Shown here in pieces: positions 15,152 through 22,174 of a DNA stretch of 64,000 nucleotides. The notes below the pieces were generated by a model. That model was not told the origin of the DNA. It made no database searches and saw nothing but the letters and a program-made list of their open reading frames with translations. Source of the DNA: Cellulomonas phragmiteti (lineage in GTDB: Bacteria; Actinomycetota; Actinomycetes; Actinomycetales; Cellulomonadaceae); assembly GCF_016862775.1 (NCBI RefSeq), contig NZ_BONP01000010.1, positions 85,299-149,298 on the forward strand. The letters are read 5' to 3'. The stretch's first letter is position 1. Every line of letters starts with the position of its first letter. A program made the translations under genes and the position numbers.

Positions 15152-16237
15152 GTGCTGCACGATCTGATGCTCGAGGGTCATGGTGTCCGGCTCGTCCCGC
15201 TCACGGACGAGCACGCCGAGGCGCTGGCCGGGTTCGTCGACGACCGGGTGTGGGCCGGCATGACCTCCCCGACGCCGCGGGGCGTCGAGGACGTGCGCGC
15301 CGTCGTCGCCGCCGCGTCGTCGACGCCCGGGCGGTACGGGTTCGCCGTGCTCGTCGACGGCGAGGTCGTCGGGTCCACGTCCTTCTACGACGTCGACCTG
15401 GCGATGGGCCGCCTGGAGATCGGGCACACCTTCTACGACCCCCGGGTGTGGGGCACCCACGTCAACCCCGCGTGCAAGCTGCTGCTGATGTCCCACGCGT
15501 TCGAGGCGTGGGGCGTGGCGCGCGTCGCCTACCGCATCGAGGCCCGCAACGCCCGGTCCGTCGCGGCCGTCACCAAGCTCGGGGCGCGTCCCGAGGGGCG
15601 CCTGCGCGGGCACCGCGTCGCCGCCGACGGCACCCGGCAGGACTCGCTGTACTTCTCGGTCCTCGCCGACGAGTGGCCGCACGCCCGGGCGCGGCTGGAG
15701 GCCCGGCTCGCCGGGCAGGGCGCCGCCGACGAGCGCACGTCGGTGCTGCTGATCGGCGGCCGCTCGGGCGTCGGCAAGTCGACCGTCGCGGCTGCGGTCC
15801 ACGACCTGCTCGTCGCGCGGGACGTGCCGCACGCCGTCGTCGAGGGCGACGCGCTCGACCTCGCGCACCCCGCCCCGTGGGAGCACGGCGTCGCGGCCGC
15901 GAACCTCGCGGACGTGTGGCGGCGCTACCGGGCGCTGGGTCACCGGCGGCTGGTCTACACCAACACGGTGTCCGTGCTGGAGGCGCACGCGCTGGCCGAC
16001 GCCGTCGGCGACCGGCCGCACGTGACGTCGGTGCTGCTCACGGCGTCGGACGCCACCGCGCGCGACCGCCTGGGGCGGCGCGAGCACGGGGCGTCGTACG
16101 ACGCGCACGTGACCCGCTCGGACGCGGCCGCCGCGCGGCTCGAGGTCGCGGCGGGCGAGGGTGTGCACCGGGTGAGCACCGACGGGCGGTCGCCGGCCGA
16201 GATCGCCGCGGAGGTCGTCGCCCTCGCGGGGTGGTGA
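15152..16237 (+). CDS. Fusion of a RimJ/RimL-type GNAT acetyltransferase and a P-loop kinase
   Basis: 361 aa. Residues 1-175 are a GNAT_3 domain (GVRLVPLTDEHAEAL, LEIGHTFYDPRVWGTHVNP, RIEARNARSVAAVTKLGA, EGRLRGHRV). Residues about 196-361 form a small P-loop NTPase with Walker A GGRSGVGKST (202-211), resembling gluconate or adenylylsulfate kinases. The fusion suggests one pathway with acetylation and phosphorylation steps, or a toxin/antibiotic-modifying enzyme. It starts 60 bp after the SAM-IV-regulated gene and may be co-transcribed. Start GTG 15152 is assumed; ATG 15167 is an alternative. Confidence 0.8.
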   Translation: MLHDLMLEGHGVRLVPLTDEHAEALAGFVDDRVWAGMTSPTPRGVEDVRAVVAAASSTPGRYGFAVLVDGEVVGSTSFYDVDLAMGRLEIGHTFYDPRVWGTHVNPACKLLLMSHAFEAWGVARVAYRIEARNARSVAAVTKLGARPEGRLRGHRVAADGTRQDSLYFSVLADEWPHARARLEARLAGQGAADERTSVLLIGGRSGVGKSTVAAAVHDLLVARDVPHAVVEGDALDLAHPAPWEHGVAAANLADVWRRYRALGHRRLVYTNTVSVLEAHALADAVGDRPHVTSVLLTASDATARDRLGRREHGASYDAHVTRSDAAAARLEVAAGEGVHRVSTDGRSPAEIAAEVVALAGW

Positions 16238-16257
16238 GCGTCGCGGGGTGGTGAGCG
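16224..16257. repeat. 17-bp tandem duplication spanning a stop codon
   Basis: TCGCGGGGTGGTGAGCG occurs twice in a row, at 16224-16240 and 16241-16257. The first copy contains the stop codon of the GNAT-kinase gene, so the duplication left the protein unchanged. It shares GGGGTGGTGAG with the units of the array 650 bp further on. Confidence 0.8.
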
Positions 16258-16260
16258 GGG

Positions 16261-16866
16261 TCAGTCGTCGACGACCAGCCCCACGTGGTGCGCGAGCAGC
16301 GGCGCGAGATCCAGGAGCTGGTCCCGGGTGACCTTGGCGCCGCCGAGCCCGCCGACGCCCTCGAGGACGCGCAGCCGGGCACCGCGCAGGTCGCAGTCGG
16401 CGAGCCGCGCCGCGGTCGTGTCCAGCCGGCGCACGTCGCAGTCGACGACCACGAGGCGCTGCACGCGCGCGTGGCTGAGGTCGAGGTCGCCGAGCGTGAC
16501 GTTCTCGAGCCGCAGCTCCTCCACCGTGGACTCGCGCAGGTCGAGGTAGTCGATCTTGCCGCCGGTCACCGTCACCCGGGTCCACGTCGAGGCGAACGCG
16601 GTGAACGCCCCGATGCGCAGGTCCGTCATGGTCGCGTCGCGCCACGTGGACGACGGGGCCCGCAACGCCCCGGCCCGCACGCCCGTCCACGACGTGTCGA
16701 GGACGCGCGCGCCGTCGAGCACGACGCCCTCCAGGTCGCAGTCGTCGAGCGTGCAGTCGAGGAACCGCGCGCGCGACGCGTCACGCTGCGTCAGGTCCAG
16801 ACCACGGAAGGCCAACCCGTCGAGGTCGGCGTCGGGTTCGAGGTCGTAGGCGTCACCGCTGAGCAC
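16261..16866 (-). CDS. Pentapeptide-repeat protein
   Basis: 201 aa. Runs of A(D/N)LxG-type pentapeptides (LAFRGLDLTQRDASRARFLD, CTLDDCDLEGVVLDGARV, LENVTLGDLDLSHARV, LADCDLRGARL) predict a right-handed quadrilateral beta helix. The end (KVTRDQLLDLAPLLAHHVGL) is typical of cytosolic actinobacterial members. The GTG at 16866 is chosen because the repeat domain begins right after it. The frame stays open upstream to 17190, but only through the non-coding repeat array. Function unknown; some relatives protect gyrase. Confidence 0.82.
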   Translation of the reverse strand: MLSGDAYDLEPDADLDGLAFRGLDLTQRDASRARFLDCTLDDCDLEGVVLDGARVLDTSWTGVRAGALRAPSSTWRDATMTDLRIGAFTAFASTWTRVTVTGGKIDYLDLRESTVEELRLENVTLGDLDLSHARVQRLVVVDCDVRRLDTTAARLADCDLRGARLRVLEGVGGLGGAKVTRDQLLDLAPLLAHHVGLVVDD

Positions 16867-16905
16867 CCCCCGAGCCTGCCACCACCCCCCGACACCCGTG
16901 GGGTG

Positions 16906-17330
16906 GCGAGAGCGCATTCCAGCCCCCGGGGGTGGTGAGAGTGCGATCCAGCCCCTGGGGTGGTGAGAGCGCATTCCAGCAACCCCTTGGGGGGTGAGAG
17001 GGCAATCCAGCAACCCCCTGGGGTGGCGAGAGCGCATTCCAGCCCTCTGGGGTGGTGAGAGTGCAATCCAGCAACCCCCTGGGGTGGTGAGAGCGCATTC
17101 CAGCCCTCTGGGGTGGTGAGAGTGCGATCCAGCAACCCCCTGGGGTGGCGAGAGCGCATTCCAGCAACCCCTGAGGTGGTGAGAGTGCAATCCAGCCCAC
17201 CTGCGGTGGCGAGAGTGCCATCCGACCGTCCACTGGATTGCCCGCGCCGCGGGTGGGCTGGATTGCTTTCTCGCGCGCGCGGATGGGGCGGGTGCTCGCT
17301 CGCGCGCGGAGGGCTGGATTGCTCTCTCGG
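16906..17330. repeat. Array of 18-bp GYGAGAGYGCRWTCCAGC units, 11 direct and 3 inverted
   Basis: Direct copies start at 16906, 16935, 16963, 16994, 17026, 17055, 17087, 17116, 17148, 17179 and 17209 (last one degenerate), with spacing of 28-32 bp. They alternate between a CGCATTCCAGC and a TGC(A/G)ATCCAGC form. The gaps are C-rich then G-rich (mostly CCCCTGGGGTG). Inverted copies (GCTGGATTGCTCTCTCG type) lie at about 17232, 17257 and 17313. Direct and inverted copies can pair over the array, giving strong hairpins downstream of the MaoC stop. This fills the 480-bp gap between the pentapeptide and MaoC genes; nothing else is seen there. Confidence 0.9.
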
Positions 17331-17346
17331 CGCGGGGGGGTGGGGG

Positions 17347-18243
17347 TCAGGGGTGGAGCGGGGTGACCGTGCCGGCGAGGTGGAGGCGGCCCGAGCGCGG
17401 GTGCCACGCCGTGAACGCGAAGCCGTCGGCCTCGGGCACCACGCGGACGTCGGGCGTCGCGGGCAGCAGCACGGGCGCCGCGAACTCCACCGCCCACGTG
17501 AACGCGTCGCCCCGCGCCGCGCCGACGTCGGCGAGCGCGCGCGAAGCCGTGTACATGCCGTGGGCGATGGCACGCGGGAACCCCAGCGCGCGCGCCGTCA
17601 CCGGGGACAGGTGGATGGGGTTGCGGTCACCGGAGACGGCCGCGTAGCGCCGGCCGACGTCCGCGGGCAGCTCCCAGCGACCCGTCCGCACGGGCGGGGT
17701 GAACGCGGGACGCTCCGCGTCGTCGCGGGGCGCGTCCGGCAGGCGCACGCCCTTGGCGAGGTACGTCGAGACGCCCAGCCACGCGACCGCCCCCGCGGTG
17801 CTCACCTCGGTGACCAGGTCGACCTGCGTCCCCGAGCGGTGCGGGCGCAGGTCCCGGGCCCACGCGCGCACCGAGAGCCGGTCGCCGAGCGTCAGGGCCT
17901 GCCGCTGCTCGACCCGGTTGGCCACGTGGACCATGCCGAGCAGCGGCAGCGGGAAGTCCGGCCGGACCATCAGCGCCATCGCCACGGGGAACCCGAGGAC
18001 GTGCACGTACCCCGCGGGCAGGGCGTCCGTCGCCGGCTCGTGCAGCAGGTGCTGGTAGGTGGTCAGGTGGTCCGGCTCGGCGCGGACGTCGTCGACGACG
18101 TACGTGACGTCAGGCAGGGCGGGGGACGGGGTCCGCGTGCCGCGCGCGGCCGCGAGCCGCGCCGCCGCCCACGCCCCGCGCCCGTACAGGCCACCCAGAC
18201 CCGGCACGCGCGGCAGCGCGACCTGCGTCGCCGGCGACGTCAC
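17347..18243 (-). CDS. MaoC-type (hotdog) dehydratase, HtdX-like
   Basis: 298 aa (R)-specific 3-hydroxyacyl-thioester dehydratase candidate. The C-terminal hotdog domain carries the hydratase motif in YAAVSGDRNPIHLSPVTARA, LGFPRAIAHGMYTASRAL (catalytic Asp and His). The N-terminal half is a degenerate hotdog-like domain, as in double-hotdog actinobacterial members. The GTG start overlaps the FabG stop by 4 bp. It pairs with a FabG4-type reductase and thiolase in the same order as M. tuberculosis Rv0241c-Rv0243, which supports acyl chain modification or a type II fatty-acid side pathway. Confidence 0.9.
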   Translation of the reverse strand: MTSPATQVALPRVPGLGGLYGRGAWAAARLAAARGTRTPSPALPDVTYVVDDVRAEPDHLTTYQHLLHEPATDALPAGYVHVLGFPVAMALMVRPDFPLPLLGMVHVANRVEQRQALTLGDRLSVRAWARDLRPHRSGTQVDLVTEVSTAGAVAWLGVSTYLAKGVRLPDAPRDDAERPAFTPPVRTGRWELPADVGRRYAAVSGDRNPIHLSPVTARALGFPRAIAHGMYTASRALADVGAARGDAFTWAVEFAAPVLLPATPDVRVVPEADGFAFTAWHPRSGRLHLAGTVTPLHP

Positions 18244-19631
18244 CGGCCCACCATGTTCTGCCCGCAGACCCGCAGGGTCCGGCCGAGGATCCCGCCGGCC
18301 GCCGGCGACGCGAGGAACGCGATCGCCTCGGCGACGTCCACGGGCTGTCCGCCCTGCTGCAACGAGTTCAGGCGACGCGCGACCTGCCGCGTGACCGCGG
18401 GGATCCGCGCGGTCATCTCGGTCTCGATGAACCCGGGCGCCACGGCGTTGGCGGTGCCGCCGAACGGCGCGAGCAGCGGCGCGGTCGCGCGGACCATGCC
18501 GATGACGCCGCCCTTGGACGCCGCGTAGTTGGTCTGGCCGCGGTTGCCCGCGATGCCCGACGTCGAGGCGAGCGACACGATGCGCGGCTCGTCGGCGAAG
18601 TCGCCGGACGTCAGCAGGGCCTCGTTGATGCGCAGCTGGGCGGCGATGTTGACGGCCAGCACGGACGCCCACCTGTCGTCGCTCATGTTGGCCAGCAGCT
18701 TGTCCCGCGTGATGCCGGCGTTGTGGACCACCACGTCGAGCCGGCCGTGGCGCGCCTTGGCGTGCGCGATGATGCGGTCGCCGGCGTCCGGCGCCGTCAC
18801 GTCCAGCTGCAGCGCGGTGCCGCGCACCCGGTTGGCCACCTGCGCGAGCTGCTCGCCGGCGGCGGGCACGTCGACGGCCACGACGCTCGCGCCGTCGCGT
18901 GCCAGGACGTCGGCGATCGCGGCGCCGATGCCGCGGGCGGCGCCCGTGACGACCGCGACCTTGCCGGCCAGCGGCTTCTCCCAGTCGGTCGGCAGCTCGC
19001 CGGCGGCGGAGTCCACCTCGAGCAGCTGGCCGTCGACGAACGCCGAGCGCGCCGACAGGAAGAACCGCAGCGCCGCGACGACGCTCGGTGCGCTGACGGG
19101 CACGCCCGGCGCGACGACGACCCCGTTGCCCGTGGCGCCCTGGCGCAGCTCCTTGGCCAGGGACCGCAGGAACCCGTCGACGCCCTGCCGTGCCGCGGCG
19201 ACCGCCGGGGCGTCGGAGTCGAGCGCGGGGTGCGACAGCGTCACGACGCGGCCGCCCGGGCGCAGGCGCTTGAGGGTCGACGCCGCGGCGAGCACCGGGG
19301 CCGTCAGGTCGTCGGGGTGCTCGACGCCCGTCAGGACGAGGACGACGGCGGCGTAGCGCACGTCCGGCGTGGCGTGCCGGTGCACCTCGACGTCCCAGCC
19401 GTCGAGGACGGCAGGGGTCTCGCCGGTCGTCGGGGCGCCCCCGGCGGGCGAGGACAGCAGGCGGGCGACGAGGTCGGCGTCGGGGCCGGTGCCGAGCACG
19501 AGCGCCGGGCCGTCGAGCAGGGGGCGCCCGGGGCGGTGGCGCCGCAGGACGGCGGGGCGGGGCAGGCCGAGCTGCTGCGCGAGCTTCTGGGTGAGCCCGC
19601 TGTTGACGAGCTCGAGGTAGCGGTCGGTCAT
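18240..19631 (-). CDS. fabG: 3-oxoacyl reductase with an extra N-terminal domain (FabG4 type)
   Basis: 463 aa, about twice a normal FabG. Residues 1-215 form a degenerate Rossmann-like flavodoxin domain (ALVLGTGPDADLVARLL, then RLRPGGRVVTLSHP). Residues 222-463 are a full SDR: TGAARGIG (229-236), HNAG (303-306), SLASTSG, YAASK (369-373), and PGFIETEMT. This double architecture is that of M. tuberculosis FabG4 (Rv0242c), an NADH-dependent high-molecular-weight FabG. It is coupled to the MaoC gene by a 4-bp overlap. The repeat cluster at 19659 lies directly upstream. Confidence 0.93.
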   Translation of the reverse strand: MTDRYLELVNSGLTQKLAQQLGLPRPAVLRRHRPGRPLLDGPALVLGTGPDADLVARLLSSPAGGAPTTGETPAVLDGWDVEVHRHATPDVRYAAVVLVLTGVEHPDDLTAPVLAAASTLKRLRPGGRVVTLSHPALDSDAPAVAAARQGVDGFLRSLAKELRQGATGNGVVVAPGVPVSAPSVVAALRFFLSARSAFVDGQLLEVDSAAGELPTDWEKPLAGKVAVVTGAARGIGAAIADVLARDGASVVAVDVPAAGEQLAQVANRVRGTALQLDVTAPDAGDRIIAHAKARHGRLDVVVHNAGITRDKLLANMSDDRWASVLAVNIAAQLRINEALLTSGDFADEPRIVSLASTSGIAGNRGQTNYAASKGGVIGMVRATAPLLAPFGGTANAVAPGFIETEMTARIPAVTRQVARRLNSLQQGGQPVDVAEAIAFLASPAAGGILGRTLRVCGQNMVGR

Positions 19632-19658
19632 CACGACTCCTGCGTCGTCGGGTGCGGG

Positions 19659-19790
19659 GCTGGATCGCTCTCTCGCGGGGGAGAGGGCGGCTGGATCGTC
19701 CTCTCGCGGGGGAGAGGGGGGCTGGATCGTCCTCTCGCGGGGGAGGGGGGCGGCTGGATCGCTCTCTCGCGGTGAGGGGGTGATCCAGCC
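19659..19790. repeat. Second cluster of the GAGAG/GATCCAGC family, 4 direct copies plus an inverted half
   Basis: GCTGGATCG(C/T)(T/C)CTCTCGC occurs at 19659, 19690, 19721 and 19753 (spacing 31-32 bp), separated by GGGG-GAGAGGG-type linkers. An inverted GATCCAGCC at 19782-19790 pairs with GGCTGGATC at 19752-19760 to make a 9-bp stem right after the thiolase stop. This occupies the 164-bp gap between thiolase and fabG and may be a partial terminator between them. Confidence 0.88.
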
Positions 19791-19795
19791 GCTGG

Positions 19796-21136
19796 TCAGG
19801 CGGCTTCGAGGAGGGCGGTGAGGCCCAGGCCCCCGGCGGCGCAGACCGAGACCAGCGCGCGGACGGGGGAGTCGTCGCCGGCCGCGACCTGGGAGGCGCG
19901 CCGGGCGTGCAGCTCCTTGGCGATGGTCGCCACGATGCGTCCGCCGGTGGCGGCGAACGGGTGCCCGGCGGCCAGCGACGACCCGTGCACGTTGAGGCGT
20001 GCGGGGTCGACGGTGCCGAATGCGCCGTCCAGTCCCAGGCGCTCGCGGCCGAACTCCTCGGACCCCCACGCGGCGAGCGTGGTGAGCACGGTCGAGGCGA
20101 ACGCCTCGTGGATCTCGACGTACTCGAGGTCCTCCAGGCGCAGGCCGTGGCGGGCCAGCAGGCGCGGCACCGCGAAGACCGGTGCCATGAGCAGGCCGTC
20201 GACGCCGTGCACGAAGTCGACGGCGCCGGCCTCGGCGTCGACGACCGCGGCGAGCGGGGTGAGGTCGTGCGCGGCCGCCCAGTCGGCGGAACCCAGCAGC
20301 ACGGTCGACGCGCCGTCGGTGAGCGGCGTGGAGTTGCCGGCGGTCATGGTCGCGGGGGCGTCCAGGCCGAGGCCGAAGGTCGGCTTGAGCTTCGCGAGCT
20401 TCTCCAGCGAGGTGTCGGCGCGCAGGTTCGCGTCGCGCGTCAGCCCGCGGTAGGGAGTGACGAGGTCGTCGAAGAACCCGTCGTCGTACGCGGCTGCCAG
20501 GCGCTGGTGGCTGCGCAGCGCGACCTCGTCCTGGGCCTCGCGCGTGATCTCCCACTGGGCCGTCGTCAGGGCCTGGTGCTCGCCCATCGACAGGTGCGTG
20601 CGGGGCTCGGACGTGCGCGGCGTGGCGGGGGCCAGGTCCTTCGGGCGGAGGCGGGCCAGTGCCTGGAGGCGCTGCTGCGGGGTCTTCGCGTGCGAGACGT
20701 CGAGCAGCACGCGGCGCAGCTTCTCGCTGACGGCGATCGGGGCGTCGGACGTGGTGTCGACGCCGCCGGCGATCGCGGACTCGAGCTGGCCGAGGCGGAT
20801 CTTGTTGGACAGCGAGACCACGGTCTCCAAGCCCGTCGCGCAGGCCTGCTGCACGTCGTACGCCGGCGTCGTGGGGGCCAGGGCCGAGCCGAGCACGGCC
20901 TCGCGCGTGAGGTTGAAGTCGCGGCTGTGCTTGAGGACGGCGCCCGCGGCGACCTCGCCGATGGACTCGCCCTGCAGGCCGTACCGGGCGACGAGCCCGT
21001 CGAGGGCGGCCGTGAGCATGTCCTGGTTGGACGCCTGCGCGTACTTCCCGCCGGCGCGGGCGAAGGGGATCCGGTTGCCCCCCAGGACGTACGCGGCGCG
21101 GGGGGTCGGGGACGTGCTGGGGGTGCGGGTGGCCAT
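19796..21136 (-). CDS. Acetyl-CoA C-acetyltransferase (thiolase), FadA2-like
   Basis: 446 aa thiolase-fold enzyme of fatty-acid metabolism. Cys99 in DVQQACATGLETV is the acyl-accepting residue. VEIHEAF and NVHGSSLAAGHPFAATGGRI carry the His and the CoA-binding glycines; SVCAAGGLGLTALLEA carries the second catalytic Cys. The N-terminal GGNRIPFARAGG is typical of the FadA2/FadI branch. GAGGGAG precedes the ATG. It is divergent from the TetR gene and upstream of fabG-maoC, so it probably heads that three-gene group, with repeats in between. Confidence 0.93.
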   Translation of the reverse strand: MATRTPSTSPTPRAAYVLGGNRIPFARAGGKYAQASNQDMLTAALDGLVARYGLQGESIGEVAAGAVLKHSRDFNLTREAVLGSALAPTTPAYDVQQACATGLETVVSLSNKIRLGQLESAIAGGVDTTSDAPIAVSEKLRRVLLDVSHAKTPQQRLQALARLRPKDLAPATPRTSEPRTHLSMGEHQALTTAQWEITREAQDEVALRSHQRLAAAYDDGFFDDLVTPYRGLTRDANLRADTSLEKLAKLKPTFGLGLDAPATMTAGNSTPLTDGASTVLLGSADWAAAHDLTPLAAVVDAEAGAVDFVHGVDGLLMAPVFAVPRLLARHGLRLEDLEYVEIHEAFASTVLTTLAAWGSEEFGRERLGLDGAFGTVDPARLNVHGSSLAAGHPFAATGGRIVATIAKELHARRASQVAAGDDSPVRALVSVCAAGGLGLTALLEAA

Positions 21137-21199
21137 GTGGCGCTCCCTCTCGCATCGGCGTCGATGACGGGCTCTACCGGACGACCACCCCTCGGAGGA

Positions 21200-21213
21200 G
21201 GGACGTTCGTCCC
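21200..21213. promoter_or_regulatory. Palindrome between thiolase and TetR genes, candidate TetR operator
   Basis: GGGACG-TT-CGTCCC is a perfect 6-2-6 dyad in the 120-bp divergent gap. This is the expected place for a TetR-type regulator to control both directions. Confidence 0.5.
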
Positions 21214-21256
21214 GAACTGGTGTCCGCAACCCACAGTACCTGATACCTTCGGTTGC

Positions 21257-22174
21257 GTGAGCCCCGTCACTCCGGGAACGTCGACGACGACCTCCCCGCA
21301 CCGCGCGAGCGACGACGGACCGGACCGGACCGTCGTCCGGCGCCTCGCGCCCGCCGCCCCGCCCCTCGCGACGGGGGCCCTGCCCGCGCCGGGCGAGGAC
21401 GCACCGGTCGACGGCCGATCCACCCGCTGGGCCGACCACCGCGAGGCGCGCCGCGCGGAGCTCGTCCGCGTCGCCCGGCGTACCGTCCACCACGGCGGGC
21501 CCGACGTCTCGATGGAGGAGATCGCGGCGGCCGCGGGGACCTCCAAGTCGATCGTCTACCGCTACTTCAGCGACAAGACCGGGCTGCAGATCGCGGTCGC
21601 CGAGATGGTGGTGGCGCAGATCCAGGGCGCCCTGGAGGGTGTCCTGCGCGTCGCTCCCACCCCGCGCGAGGGCCTGCGCGCGATGGTCGCCGTGTACCTG
21701 GAGATGATCGAGTCCTCGCCGCACGTCTACGCGTTCGTGACCCGCGACGGCTCGGTGGAGTCCGGCGGCCCGCTCGGCCACTTCCTCGACTCCGTCACCG
21801 CGCTCGTCGCCGCGCCGTTCGCGCGCGGCCTCACCGAGGACCGTGACGGCAGCCGCGTCGCCCGCCGCCCCGGCGCGGACGACGGCGCCCTCGACCCGAC
21901 GGCCGCGGCGCTCGCCGAGTCCTGGGCCGCGGGCGCCGTCGGGTTCGTCCGCGGCGCCGGCGAGTGGTGGCTGGCGCACCGCGGCGAGCCCGGCACGCCC
22001 GACCGCGAGGCGCTGACCGCGCAGGTCGCGGCCTGGCTGTGGGCCGGCCCCGTCGGTCTGCTCGCCCGCGAGCACCCCCGCACCACCACCCCGACCACCG
22101 CACCCGCCCACCCGGCGGACCCGCACCCCACCGGCGGCGACGAGGCCGCCCCCACCCCCAGGGAGCAGCGATGA
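21257..22174 (+). CDS. TetR/AcrR-family transcriptional regulator
   Basis: 305 aa. The helix-turn-helix is at residues about 65-115: RRAELVRVARRTVHHGGPDV, then SMEEIAAAAGTSKSIVYRYF, SDKTGL. The C-terminal ligand domain contains PREGLRAMVAVYLEMIESSP and a Pro/Thr-rich tail. The 60-residue disordered N-terminus is longer than usual. The GTG at 21257 follows a TACCTT box by 7 nt, so the mRNA is probably leaderless. It overlaps the acyl-CoA enzyme by 4 bp (ATGA) and likely senses acyl-CoA to control the whole locus (inferred from context). Confidence 0.88.
   Translation: MSPVTPGTSTTTSPHRASDDGPDRTVVRRLAPAAPPLATGALPAPGEDAPVDGRSTRWADHREARRAELVRVARRTVHHGGPDVSMEEIAAAAGTSKSIVYRYFSDKTGLQIAVAEMVVAQIQGALEGVLRVAPTPREGLRAMVAVYLEMIESSPHVYAFVTRDGSVESGGPLGHFLDSVTALVAAPFARGLTEDRDGSRVARRPGADDGALDPTAAALAESWAAGAVGFVRGAGEWWLAHRGEPGTPDREALTAQVAAWLWAGPVGLLAREHPRTTTPTTAPAHPADPHPTGGDEAAPTPREQR

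Noticed and set aside
16906..17226. CRISPR array
   Set aside because: The period (28-32 bp) is too short for repeat plus spacer, the gaps are near-identical C/G blocks rather than unique spacers, and no cas gene is nearby.
16867..17573. Long minus-strand ORFs through the repeat array, including an N-terminal extension of the pentapeptide protein
   Set aside because: All three minus frames stay open because the unit lacks stops. The translations are monotonous repeats (ECALTTPGG-like) with no start signal, and the pentapeptide fold begins only after 16866.
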